A DNA stretch of 16,127 nucleotides, taken from Methanomicrobiales archaeon. GTDB lineage: Archaea > Halobacteriota > Methanomicrobia > Methanomicrobiales > JACTUA01. The notes under the pieces were generated by a model. That model searched no databases. It worked only from the letters and a program-made list of their open reading frames with translations, and was not told where the DNA came from. This document shows, piece after piece, positions 1-9,300 of the stretch. The DNA lies in the NCBI GenBank assembly GCA_028678635.1, contig JAJRDC010000004.1:1-16127 (forward strand). Direction: 5' to 3'. Numbering within the stretch: the first letter of the stretch is position 1; every line of letters starts with the position of its first letter. Made by a program: the position numbers and the translations under genes.

Positions 1-707
1 GCGGCAAAGGCAGCGGCGAGCGCGGCCGGTTCCTCCCTGATGTCCCGGAGCAGGTACTGGTCCACCTCAAGCCGGCCCCGGGAGACCTTCCCGACCCCTA
101 TCAGGATGATGGGCCGGGAGAAGAGCCCCATCGTCTCGATATCCAGGAACAGCGGGTCCCAGCCCCGATGGAGGCAGGCCGTCCGGAGGAGCGCCGGGTG
201 GGAACGGGGATACCAGCGGGCCACCCACTCCATCACCTCCCGGGGATCAGCCGAGTCCAGCACCTCCAGGCACCGCTGCGCCGCAGCCCCGAAACGCCGG
301 TGCGGGAGCAGGTCCCGGATCGTGGCATAGCCTCGGGCCTGCAGGAGCCGCTCGGTGGCTGGGCCGATCCCCTCCACGAGAGTGAGATCGGCCTGCAGGC
401 ACGCTTTCACCTCGGATGGTGGAGGGAGCCGTGCCTCCAGCGGGTGGCTGCTCGGGATCTGGAACGCGGGCCCGCAGGGGGTCTCCACCTCGTCACCGGA
501 GAAGAGGTCCTCGGGAGTCGTCCCCCGGTGCTCCTCCAGCAGGCGTGCCTTCAGGGACTGGGCCTCCCGGTACTCGGAGGTGAAGAGGAACGAGTCCAGG
601 AAGCTGGTCCGGAACATCTCCCCGTCCGGAACAACCTGGTACTCGGGGACAGCATCCAGCCGTTCGCGCCAGGCCTTCCCCAGCCGTTCCAGGGATGCGG
701 AGAACAC
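1..707 (-). CDS. RNase H-like (DnaQ/YprB-type) nuclease, C-terminus cut by window edge
   Basis: The minus-strand frame runs without a stop from a GTG at 707 to the window edge, about 235 residues. Its last 40 or so residues contain FLDIETMGLFSRPIILIGVG. This is the Exo I motif (DxE) of DnaQ-like 3'-5' exonucleases, in the form typical of the YprB/RNase_H_2 branch, where it is followed by a G-V-G strand. Upstream, near residue 123, LVEGIGPATERLL resembles a helix-hairpin-helix segment, which would bind nucleic acid. Such proteins are found in archaea and bacteria as predicted single-strand nucleases, so a DNA-repair or RNA-turnover role is inference. The GTG start is chosen because a TGA lies three codons upstream in frame and GGGAG sits about 10 nt before it. 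The remaining catalytic acidic residues would lie outside the window. The annotation as an RNase H-fold nuclease is fairly sure; the substrate is unknown. Confidence 0.75.
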   Translation of the reverse strand, partial: MFSASLERLGKAWRERLDAVPEYQVVPDGEMFRTSFLDSFLFTSEYREAQSLKARLLEEHRGTTPEDLFSGDEVETPCGPAFQIPSSHPLEARLPPPSEVKACLQADLTLVEGIGPATERLLQARGYATIRDLLPHRRFGAAAQRCLEVLDSADPREVMEWVARWYPRSHPALLRTACLHRGWDPLFLDIETMGLFSRPIILIGVGKVSRGRLEVDQYLLRDIREEPAALAAAFA

Positions 708-903
708 CGGTGATCACTCCCACCGGTGGGGAGCGGTTCTTTTTACGGTTCGTGGTGCAGGGCGAAAGTAAGTGACTCGGTCAAGTGATTTCACTGAACC
801 GACCTGCAGGCAGAAAAACGGGTATTTGATACTGATTTGGACGAAAAAGAACCTGAAAGAACGGATTTTACCCCCACGGGGATCGGATTCTTCACATGAA
901 TTT

Positions 904-944
904 GTTTATCAGATCCCCTGTATTGGCCCCATAGGTTTATCAGA
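904..944 (+). repeat. Pair of 10-bp direct repeats upstream of vWA gene 1
   Basis: GTTTATCAGA occurs at 904-913 and again, identical, at 935-944. The start-to-start distance is 31 bp, close to three helical turns, so two bound proteins would lie on the same DNA face. The pair sits about 60-100 bp upstream of the TATA element. An operator role is inference; the motif is not seen upstream of the second vWA gene. Confidence 0.35.
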
Positions 945-1001
945 GCGCTATTTACATATAATAAGTTAGAAAAGCAATGTTTATTGTGAATTAAAAACAG
1001 C

Positions 1002-1017
1002 AACACTTATATAGAAT
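1002..1017 (+). promoter_or_regulatory. TATA-box promoter of vWA gene 1
   Basis: AACACTTATATAGAAT contains a clear archaeal box A (CTTATATAG). A start site about 25-27 bp downstream (about 1033-1037) would leave a short leader carrying GGAGATGA at 1042-1049. The same 16 bp recur exactly at 6297-6312, before the paralogous gene. Confidence 0.75.
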
Positions 1018-1054
1018 AGATGCATATTAAAATTTTGCTACGGAGATGACCAGG

Positions 1055-4000
1055 ATGATTCCTGAAACCAGCACACCCAGAATCCCCCCCTTCCATCCCA
1101 ATCCCTGCGGAACATGGTGCGGCGGCCCGAAAGAAACGCGGCCGCCACAGGCCCGGTCCCGTTCTCTTTCTCGAGTCCTCCACGTAGCACTGCTGGTCTC
1201 GTTCCTCCTGGTCATCCTCACCCTGATAGTGGCCCCCGTTGCAGCTGAAGTTCTCGTAACGACCACCGAGGTCTCTACCTCTTCCCACAATCTCGGAAGT
1301 TCCTATCTCAAGCACGCCCAGTCGATGAAGGCGGCAGGTACTGGGATCAGCCGGATCGCCCTGAACATGAAGCGGTGCCCAACCACGGGCAATTATACCC
1401 TTGTTGTCAATGTCCGCGTGAGATCCTCTCTCAATGGCGCTGACCTCGCCACAGCCACCATCTACCCCTCCCAGATCCCGAGCGAATCCCCTGTCTGGGC
1501 CGAGGTCACGATGAATACGGGGACGATCCTCACTGAAGGTCAGACGTTTTATGTGGTGATGGACAGCCTGAGCGGTGGTACGAGGTACTATTTCGCGAAT
1601 TATAACCTGGTATCCCCTTCGGGCCCGTACGCGGACGGCGTGGCCTATCGGGGTGGTACACTCGAACAGGCAGACCGTGATTTCCTGGCGAAGGTCTGGT
1701 TCACAGGTGAGGGATCCTCCAATCCCACCCCTACCCTGACCAGCATCTCCCCCAGCTCCGCAACCGCCGGGGGCTCTGCCTTCACCCTTACCGCCACCGG
1801 CACCAACTTTATTTCTGGTTCAATTGTACGGTGGAACGGTGCTGACAGGACCACCACCTATGTCTCTGCCACCCAGCTCACCGCTGCCATCACCGCGGCC
1901 GACATCGCCACTGCCGGCACTGCATCGGTGACCGTCTTCAATCCCACCCCTGGCGGTGGTACTTCCGGAGGACAGACTTTTACCATCAATAACCCGGCTC
2001 CCACCCTCTCCACCCTCTCCCCAAGCTCTAAAACAGCCGGGAGCTCTGCCTTCACCCTCACAGTCACCGGAACCAACTTCGTCTCCGGATCCAAGGTCCG
2101 GTGGAATGGCGTGGATCGCACCACCACCTACGTTTCTGCAACCCAGCTTACCGCATCCATTACGGCAGCCGACATCGCCACTGCCGGGACTGCATCGGTG
2201 ACCGTTTTCAACCCCACGCCGGGTGGAGGAACCTCGGGTTCCCAGTCCTTCACCATCAATAACCCGGCTCCCACCCTCTCCACCCTCTCCCCCAGCTCGG
2301 CATCGGCCGGAGGCTCTGCCTTCACCCTCACCGTGACCGGTACCAATTTCGTCTCCGGATCCAAGGTCCGGTGGAATGGCGTGGATCGCACCACCACCTA
2401 CGTTTCTGCAAGCCAGCTCACCGCATCCATTACGGCAGCCGACATCGCCACTGCCGGCACTGCATCGGTGACCGTCTTCAATCCCACCCCTGGCGGCGGT
2501 ACTTCCGGAGGACAGACCTTTACCATCAACGTGGCCAGTAACCCCGTTCCGACACTCAGCAGTATCTCCCCCATCTCGGCAACAGCCGGTGGCTCCGCGT
2601 TTACCCTCACGGTATCCGGTTCTAACTTTGTCGCAGGATCAACGGTGCGGTGGAACGGCGTCGATCGCACGACTTCCTACGTCTCCGCCACCCAGCTCAC
2701 CGCGTCGATTACTGCCGCTGATATCGCCACCGCCGGGACTGCCTTAGTGACGGTCTTCACTTCCACCCCTGGTGGCGGTACCTCCGGGTCACAGTCTTTC
2801 ACCATCAATAACCCGGCTCCCACCCTCACGGCGCTCTCCCCCGGCACGACCGCGGCCGGGAGCTCTGCCTTCACCCTCACCGTGACCGGTTCCAATTTCG
2901 TGGCCGGATCGATTGTCCGGTGGAACGGCAATGACCGGACCACCACTTTCGTCTCTGCCACCCAGCTCACCGCCTCAATCACTGCGGCCGATGTTGCCAC
3001 TGCCGGGACAGCCACAGTGACCGTCTTCAATCCCACCCCGGGTGGCGGTACGTCCAGCGGACAGACCTTCACCATCTCGGTGAGCAATCCGGTGCCTACC
3101 CTCTCCGCCCTCTCACCCAGCTCCGCAACCGCCGGTGGCTCTGCCTTCACCCTCACCGTGACCGGTACCAACTTTGTGGCCGGATCGATCGTGCGGTGGA
3201 ACGGCAATGACCGGACCACCACCTATGTCTCTGCCACCCAGCTCACCGCTGCCATCACCGCGGCCGACATTGCCTCTTCCGGGACAGCATCGGTGACCGT
3301 CTTCAATCCCACGCCAGGTGGCGGTACCTCCGGTTCACAGACCTTCACCATTACGTCGGTCGTCACCGGAGGTCAGGCAGATGTGGTGACCACAGAGAGT
3401 TACACCACCACCAACTACCTGGGATACCAGGGCTGGACCTACACCATGCAGGGCCAGTCGGTGAAAGCTGCCGGCACAGGGGTCGATGACATTGCAGTTC
3501 CGCTGGCCCGCAAGACAAAACCGCTCTGCACCCCAGAGACCATCACAGCCCGTCTGAGGGCGTCCCTGAACGGCCCCGATCTGGCCACGGCCACCATCAC
3601 CCCCGACATGGTGACCAGTACCACCAATGGCGCTGCCCCTGTCGAAATGTCGTGGGTGACGGTATCGTTTGACCGGGATGGGATCATTGGTGTCAATGAA
3701 CCCCTGTTTGTGCTGCTCACCACTCCCTCCTGGAACAATGATTGCTACTACTACATCTACACGAATACGAATGTATACCCTGACGGCAGCCACTGGCGGG
3801 GAACTTCAATCCAGGGAACATACCAGGAGCAACCCCTGAAGGACATGCCGCTGAAGGTCTGGTTCACGGGTCCCCCCGGTGCCGCGTTCGGTGGGACACC
3901 CACGTCCGGAACCCCGCCGCTCACTGTCCAGTTCTCTGACGCATCCACCAAGTCTCCCACCTCCTGGAAGTGGGAGTACAGGACAGCGACGGTGGACTGG

Positions 4001-6070
4001 ACCGAATTCGGATCCGGGGCCCAGAACCCGTCCTTCGCGTTCGCAGCCGGCACCTACGACATCCAGCTCACCGTCACCAATTCCCATGGATCCAGCACCC
4101 TGACAAAGACCGGCTACATCATCGCGGAAACCCCGGTGCCGACCCCTACCCCCGTGTCCATCTGCAACCCCAGCTACTGCGTGAACGCCTCCGCCAATGT
4201 CTTCACCGCGAGGCGCGGGGACCTGGTGAACATCACCGTCCAGCTGTCCACCCGGGGCAGCGGTGTGGGGACTGACAGCGTTGTCCTTATCGACCAGGGC
4301 GGGGATTCCATGTACCAGTGCATGGAACGGGATGCCAGCTACAACTGCCTGGGCACCCGGTGGGACTATGCCAAGGAGGGTGCCATGCTGATGCTCAATG
4401 ACCTGAACACCCAGGGGAGCAAGTATGCCCTGTTCAACTTCACCAGCCGGGGGCACGAGATGAAATCCTGGACCTCAAGCCCTGAGCCCATGGGGAACCT
4501 CCTGGAGGGCATGTCCTACGAGCCCTGGAGCCCCACTCTCACGCCCTGGAGCGGCCCTGACACCCTGGGCTACCCCGGCACCTCCAACCTCCGGGACGGA
4601 TTATATGAAACCATAACAGCCATCAAGAACCTTCCCCCGAGCGACCAGGGCAACCCCAAGGCGCTGGTCGTCTTCACGGACGGAGAGTTCAACTACTACG
4701 GCAACCCCCTGGCCTGGGGCAGGGGCTATGCCTATACCACCAAGGTCCAGAACTGGGTGTGGGAGAATGGAGTCTGCGACTCTGGATTTGGCACCTTCCG
4801 GCTTGATGCGAGTGAACCCCTGCATGAGGGGATGTGGGAATACTGGGTGGACCGGATGGTCTGGCCCCGCACCTCCAGCCGGAACCTGTTCCCGATCTGG
4901 GACTACCAGATGTACGATGACCTCCAGGGCAACGAATACAAGAACTTTACCGGCTATCATTTCGTGTGCGGCAACACGGCGTCCTTTAAGATTGATCCGA
5001 CTGCCATCTGGTACCCCCAGTCAGCAACCCAGTGGCCCACCAACCCCATGGGCCACATCCACCCCAACATCGAGCAGTACACGTCAACGGACTACCAGGT
5101 CGAGGTCTGCGATCCCTCCTGGCCGTACATCGATGCCAGCGGTGAGGAGCACGGCACCTGTACCCTCACCGAGCAGAACATGTCGGTCTATGCCACGAAC
5201 AATGGCGTCAAGATTTACGTCGTGGCCATCTCAACCCAGGCCGATCTGAACACCGGCCTCCCCTCCGGGATCAACACGAGCGATGACATCATGAAGATCC
5301 TGGCCCTCTCGACCGGCGGGAAGTACTACCCGGTCAGGAACCACGCGGCACTCCTCGCGGCCATCGCTGACATCAACGGGCGCGTGACCAACGCGAAAAC
5401 CGAGGAGATGGCCATGAATATCACCGACATGGAGGTGGAGGTGAGTGACGTGATCGAATCCAACGGCGACAATAGCGTGTTCGGCCACGTGCACATCGAG
5501 GGGAACTCCACCACGATCCACAGCTGGAATGACGGCGGCGACCTGGTTCCCAAGTACACCCTGCCTGAGGGGAGTGCCTGGAATGGCGGCCATGCCATGA
5601 AATTCACTATCGGCGACGTGGCCACCGGCACTACCTGGGAGACTGTCTACACGGTCGTGCCCCAGACCAAGGGCACGATCAGCGTGTTCGGGAACATCTC
5701 CAATGTCACCTACAAGGGCGGATCCGGCCCCCTCCCCGAGGTCACCTTCCTTGTGGAGAACACCCCGCCGGCCTTCGACCTGGAGGACCAGACCGTGGAC
5801 CTTGGCGAGACCATCAGCTTCACCGCTGCTGCCACGGATGCAGACGGCGATAACCCCCTCCACTACTCGGCATCAACGTACTGCGGTACCGTGAGCTGTT
5901 CCGACACGGACAACCATGGCTGTGACTTCAGCTGGACACCGGTGAATGTGAATCCCTGCCCGGTCACCTTCACTGCCGATGATTCCTTCCCGAACGGCGT
6001 GGCGTCCCGGACCGTGACCATCTATGTGAACAACATCCCGGCCCAGACGGCCCGGATCCGGATCCTGTGA
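1055..6070 (+). CDS. Giant secreted protein: 6x IPT/TIG, PKD, degenerate vWA, cadherin-like Ig domain
   Basis: This encodes 1671 residues from ATG 1055. That start is preferred over ATG 1046 because GGAGATGA (1042-1049) is then 5 nt upstream; with ATG 1046 the Shine-Dalgarno would overlap the start. The N-terminus is a signal peptide with an unusually long polar n-region (about 43 residues, including PCGTWC), a hydrophobic core and probable cleavage after APVAA (residue 64). Then come a beta-sandwich-like domain (about 65-217), six IPT/TIG repeats (223-766), a second copy of the first domain (about 777-938), a PKD domain (about 943-1026), and a Pro/Thr linker. The vWA domain follows (about 1040-1390), then a beta-rich post-vWA domain and a Cys-containing cadherin-like Ig domain. 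The MIDAS is altered: the first motif reads DQGGDSM (D1080) instead of DxSxS, although T1176 and the TDG aspartate (D1209) remain. About 175 residues are inserted after TDG. There is no C-terminal membrane anchor. It is probably extracellular or surface-attached and adhesive. The domain calls are firm; the role is inference. Confidence 0.9.
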   Translation: MIPETSTPRIPPFHPNPCGTWCGGPKETRPPQARSRSLSRVLHVALLVSFLLVILTLIVAPVAAEVLVTTTEVSTSSHNLGSSYLKHAQSMKAAGTGISRIALNMKRCPTTGNYTLVVNVRVRSSLNGADLATATIYPSQIPSESPVWAEVTMNTGTILTEGQTFYVVMDSLSGGTRYYFANYNLVSPSGPYADGVAYRGGTLEQADRDFLAKVWFTGEGSSNPTPTLTSISPSSATAGGSAFTLTATGTNFISGSIVRWNGADRTTTYVSATQLTAAITAADIATAGTASVTVFNPTPGGGTSGGQTFTINNPAPTLSTLSPSSKTAGSSAFTLTVTGTNFVSGSKVRWNGVDRTTTYVSATQLTASITAADIATAGTASVTVFNPTPGGGTSGSQSFTINNPAPTLSTLSPSSASAGGSAFTLTVTGTNFVSGSKVRWNGVDRTTTYVSASQLTASITAADIATAGTASVTVFNPTPGGGTSGGQTFTINVASNPVPTLSSISPISATAGGSAFTLTVSGSNFVAGSTVRWNGVDRTTSYVSATQLTASITAADIATAGTALVTVFTSTPGGGTSGSQSFTINNPAPTLTALSPGTTAAGSSAFTLTVTGSNFVAGSIVRWNGNDRTTTFVSATQLTASITAADVATAGTATVTVFNPTPGGGTSSGQTFTISVSNPVPTLSALSPSSATAGGSAFTLTVTGTNFVAGSIVRWNGNDRTTTYVSATQLTAAITAADIASSGTASVTVFNPTPGGGTSGSQTFTITSVVTGGQADVVTTESYTTTNYLGYQGWTYTMQGQSVKAAGTGVDDIAVPLARKTKPLCTPETITARLRASLNGPDLATATITPDMVTSTTNGAAPVEMSWVTVSFDRDGIIGVNEPLFVLLTTPSWNNDCYYYIYTNTNVYPDGSHWRGTSIQGTYQEQPLKDMPLKVWFTGPPGAAFGGTPTSGTPPLTVQFSDASTKSPTSWKWEYRTATVDWTEFGSGAQNPSFAFAAGTYDIQLTVTNSHGSSTLTKTGYIIAETPVPTPTPVSICNPSYCVNASANVFTARRGDLVNITVQLSTRGSGVGTDSVVLIDQGGDSMYQCMERDASYNCLGTRWDYAKEGAMLMLNDLNTQGSKYALFNFTSRGHEMKSWTSSPEPMGNLLEGMSYEPWSPTLTPWSGPDTLGYPGTSNLRDGLYETITAIKNLPPSDQGNPKALVVFTDGEFNYYGNPLAWGRGYAYTTKVQNWVWENGVCDSGFGTFRLDASEPLHEGMWEYWVDRMVWPRTSSRNLFPIWDYQMYDDLQGNEYKNFTGYHFVCGNTASFKIDPTAIWYPQSATQWPTNPMGHIHPNIEQYTSTDYQVEVCDPSWPYIDASGEEHGTCTLTEQNMSVYATNNGVKIYVVAISTQADLNTGLPSGINTSDDIMKILALSTGGKYYPVRNHAALLAAIADINGRVTNAKTEEMAMNITDMEVEVSDVIESNGDNSVFGHVHIEGNSTTIHSWNDGGDLVPKYTLPEGSAWNGGHAMKFTIGDVATGTTWETVYTVVPQTKGTISVFGNISNVTYKGGSGPLPEVTFLVENTPPAFDLEDQTVDLGETISFTAAATDADGDNPLHYSASTYCGTVSCSDTDNHGCDFSWTPVNVNPCPVTFTADDSFPNGVASRTVTIYVNNIPAQTARIRIL
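1721..3352 (+). repeat. Six tandem IPT/TIG-encoding repeats (267-279 bp units)
   Basis: The units begin at 1721, 1991, 2261, 2540, 2810 and 3086. Units 1, 2 and 4 are exactly 270 bp (90 codons), unit 3 is 279 bp, unit 5 is 276 bp and unit 6 is about 267 bp. Each encodes one beta-sandwich beginning NP(A/V/T)PTL and ending with GGQ/GSQ-(T/S)FTI. Units 2 and 3 share an uninterrupted identical 64-bp stretch (2078-2141 equals 2348-2411), with further near-identity after it. This indicates recent duplication or gene conversion. The array is coding, not CRISPR. Confidence 0.9.
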
Positions 6071-6082
6071 TCCCGTTCTTCG

Positions 6083-6134
6083 TTCCCGGGGGAAAGGAGT
6101 GTTCCGCCCCCGGGAAAATCAGCTGGTTTTCTTT
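6083..6134 (+). terminator. Hairpin plus T-rich terminator after vWA gene 1
   Basis: TTCCCGGGGG (6083-6092) and CCCCCGGGAA (6107-6116) form a perfect 10-bp stem with a 14-nt loop, starting 12 nt after the stop codon. A T-rich tract, TTTTCTTT (6127-6134), follows. Archaeal RNA polymerase terminates mainly at T-tracts; the hairpin may also protect the mRNA 3' end. Confidence 0.65.
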
Positions 6135-6186
6135 GACCTGGCAGGGATCCGGGCAGGGGGAGACCGGGACCGGTGACCCTCCAGAT

Positions 6187-6211
6187 ACGTTCCTTTCAGC
6201 ATAAGAAACGT
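6187..6211. repeat. Imperfect inverted repeat upstream of vWA gene 2
   Basis: ACGTTCCTT (6187-6195) and AAGAAACGT (6203-6211) are complementary at 8 of 9 positions, separated by 7 bp. The repeat lies at the edge of the AT-rich region that holds the promoter of the second vWA gene, next to a TATATAT stretch (6212-6218). It could be an operator for a dimeric regulator. This is weak evidence on its own. Confidence 0.3.
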
Positions 6212-6296
6212 TATATATGGCTATTCTTCTAAAATTGAAGATAAATAGAAATAATTTAAATATTTTATGCAATAATCTCGACGTAAGAAATTTAGA

Positions 6297-6312
6297 AACA
6301 CTTATATAGAAT
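6297..6312 (+). promoter_or_regulatory. TATA-box promoter of vWA gene 2
   Basis: AACACTTATATAGAAT is identical over all 16 bp to the promoter element at 1002-1017. It lies about 40-50 bp before the ATG at 6349, closely matching the geometry at the first gene. Transcription would start near 6328-6332 and give a leader of roughly 20 nt. The flanking sequence upstream is strongly AT-rich. Confidence 0.75.
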
Positions 6313-6348
6313 GTGCGTCTAATAACTCAAAAAACGAGTGTGGTCGAG

Positions 6349-9300
6349 ATGAGACTCTCACGAATGTGCTGGATCCTGGTGGCCCTCGTACTGCTCACCG
6401 GTACCGGGACAGCGCTGACCCTGAAAACCAGTGGTCCTGACTGGCTGGTGGCCGGAGGAGGTGCCGGATCACTCAGCCTGGAGATCTCAGGGGGGAGTGG
6501 CCCCTTCACCATCTCCGCAGCGCCTGCCACGCCTCTCCTGTGCACGGTGACCCCGGATAATCCCTTTACCTCCACGTCCAATAAACCACCCGCGTTCCAG
6601 GTCATACCCACTGAGAAGAGCGGCATCTGCGAGATTGACGTGAAGGTCATGGACGTGGACGGGAAGATCGCGACCTCGAAGTATTTCCAGAAGATCGACC
6701 ACACCACACCCACGTTCAGCAACCCGGACCTGCCCGCAAGGGCCACCGTGGGCACGATCGTACCGGTGAGCATATGGCTGGAAGATACATTCCATAACAG
6801 GGTGGATAACCGGAACATCGTTGAAAATGTCAGCTTTTACACCGGTGGGAAATCCGGTTTTGTGTCCGGTCCCTCTGCCAAGAACTCCGAACCCAGGCTT
6901 CAGTCCGCCATCGTACCGGTCGATGCAAATGGATATGCGACGGTCTACTATTATGTCGGAGAATACGAGTCAGGAAACTACATCTGGGCCGTGAGTCCTC
7001 CCCGCGCGGAACCGAATCCCTGGTATATCATCATCTATGGTGCCCTGGGCGGCACCCCCGTTTCCCTCTTCTCCCAGATCAGCCCTGAAACGGGTTCCAG
7101 CCACTGGGTGTATGCTGACGGGAGCAGCGTGTTCACCGTCACCTACACCGTCCTGGACGCCAACGGATTCCCTGCGGAAGCAGCGGAGATCATCGGCAAA
7201 ACCAGCGACGGGAGAAACTTTGACCTGATTACCAACGAGATGGGGCAGGCCAGTTACTTCTACGGCCCCTTCTCCTCACCGCGCCAGTATACCATCACCG
7301 CAGCCCTGCGGAACAACACCTCGGTGACGGTGAAGGACACCCTGGAGTCCATCGCCATGGGCCCGGACCATCTTGTGGCCACTGCGAACCCGCCCTCCCT
7401 GCCCAGCCTTGAAGTCAGTTCATCCAGTTTCTCCCATGTCACGGGCAGGGTTGCTGATCCGAAGGGGAACCCGATCAAGAACGAGAAGGTGACGTTCCAG
7501 ATCACGGGCGTCACATCCACCAAGCCCATGAAGGCCCAGCCGTATCTCACTGAAACAACCAAGAGCAAGAACAAGTACTACCAGGGATCTCCGGTCACAG
7601 TGACCACCAATAACGATGGGAATGCCATCGTTGCCTTCATCCCGGGCGAGTTCGCGAAATCCGTCACGGACAAGGACTACGATCCAATGGCAAATGGCAC
7701 AGCGACGGTGAAGGTCGTGTGGGGCAGCAAGACCGAGACCGTCAAGCTCACCTTCCAGAGAACGGCCTACCTCTTCCTTGAGACGAATGTCGTGGAACAG
7801 ACCGTGAAGGTGGGTGAGTACTTCGACGTCACTGTCAATGTGACGGGGGACGGGAAGATGCTCCGGAAGAACCCCGTCGAGGTAATGCTGGTCACCGACA
7901 GGTCCGGCTCCATGCAGGATTACAAGTTGCAGGGACAGACCCGGTTCTACTGGGTGAAGCAGGCATCCCAGGACTTCCTGCGGTTCATGAACCCATCGGT
8001 GGATAAGGTCGGGCTGGTATCGTACCATACCTGGGCCACCCGTGATGCCGATCTTACGAGCGACTTCACAAGCCTGGGTAAAAGCATCGACAACCTCACG
8101 GTGCCCGCGCCGAACGGATGGGTTCCGAAAAAGGGCCCGGTACGGCTCACCAACATGAGGGAGGGCCTCTTCAATGCCACCAGTTACCTGAAGAACTACG
8201 GGAGCAAGGATGCCAATGTCACGAAGGCCATCGTGCTCCTCACCGATGGCGTCTGGAACTGGGGCGGCAACCCGATCGCACAGGGACGGGGCTACCCCGA
8301 GAGGACCCGTCTCGTGGTGTGGGAAGACTGGGACTGGGGGCAGAACTGCAGCCTGGGGAGTCGCTGCCTGAATACCTATCACACCGAACCTCTCTACTGG
8401 CCGGGTCTCCCCTCATTCCACATGTACACCTACTACAACCCGGAACTGTACAAGAACAGGGATGGCACCGGCCCGGTCATGGATAACCCCGGTTCAACCA
8501 TCTACACCGGGAATGTCCGCGAGCCGGTGACACGCCCAGGGGGGCTCAATGAAATGAGTGGCTACCTCTGCCATCCCAGGGTCCCCGTCGACCAAAACAA
8601 CGGGCCGGACTGGGCATGGTTCATGTGTACCAAAGATGAGAACTGCGGCGGGACGATCGGCTGTGAATACTCCAAGTACTGGATCGACATCTGCGACGGG
8701 ACGTGTGCCAATACCGAGCAGAACATGGCAATCTTTGCCAAGAATAACAACATCCGGGTCTATACCATCACCTATGCGGAAACATACGACGGGAGCGATG
8801 GCAGCACGACCTATCCTGCCGTTGAAAAGGTGCTGAAGTACATCTCCGAGACCACCGGCGGCAAGTACTATCATGCGGCCACCGGAGATGAACTGAGCAC
8901 GGTCTATGAAGACATTGCACTGGATCTGATCAAGGATGCCGGCCTTGATCTCGATATCTCGGCCGACAGTTCCACGGTTGACGAGATCCAGACCGGCGAT
9001 AGCCTGGAGGGTGCGGGTGTCTTTGATTACGTGGAACTGCGGGATAAATCAACCGTGACCACCAAGTGGGAGAAGGGCAAGGTCAACCCCATTGAAGGTC
9101 CCGCATGGTCGAGCAGCAAGAACGAATGGGAAGCATCACACAAGATCGGGTTCAAGGACATCAGCTCCCTCAAGATCGGCCAGACGTGGCAGATGAAGTA
9201 CCGGCTGAAGGCCCTGAAGGCAGGGACCTATAACGTCTTCGGCAATGCTTCCTTCCTGAACTGGACGGACTGGCAGGGGTACCCCCAGTCCATCGGGTTC

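Larger units (their letters stand above)
708..1054. other. AT-rich intergenic region between divergent genes
   Basis: This 347-bp gap separates the minus-strand nuclease from the first giant vWA gene. I see no convincing ORF or RNA gene. The nuclease-proximal end holds two short palindromes, GTGATCAC (710-717) and CCACCGGTGG (720-729), and an A/T run at about 739-745 that could serve the nuclease promoter. From about 780 the base composition becomes strongly AT-rich. It includes a pair of direct repeats (904-913 and 935-944), a TATA-like stretch at about 950-964, and the strong TATA element at 1002-1017. The composition contrasts sharply with the GC-rich flanks and fits an extended archaeal control region. 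Confidence 0.6.

Noticed and set aside
168..713. A 181-codon plus-strand frame at the left end
   Set aside because: It is a shadow of the minus-strand nuclease, which carries the DxE exonuclease motif.
1645..3222. A series of similar 70-181-codon open frames on the minus strand
   Set aside because: They are antisense shadows of the IPT repeats, with the same period and no ribosome-binding sites; the plus-strand reading has clear domain structure.
1721..3352. Regular repeats as a possible CRISPR array
   Set aside because: The units are 267-279 bp, in frame, and encode IPT/TIG domains; there are no short repeats with unique spacers.
6313..6348. A GTG at 6313 as an earlier start for vWA gene 2
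   Set aside because: It lies immediately beside the TATA box and upstream of the expected transcription start, so it cannot be on the mRNA.
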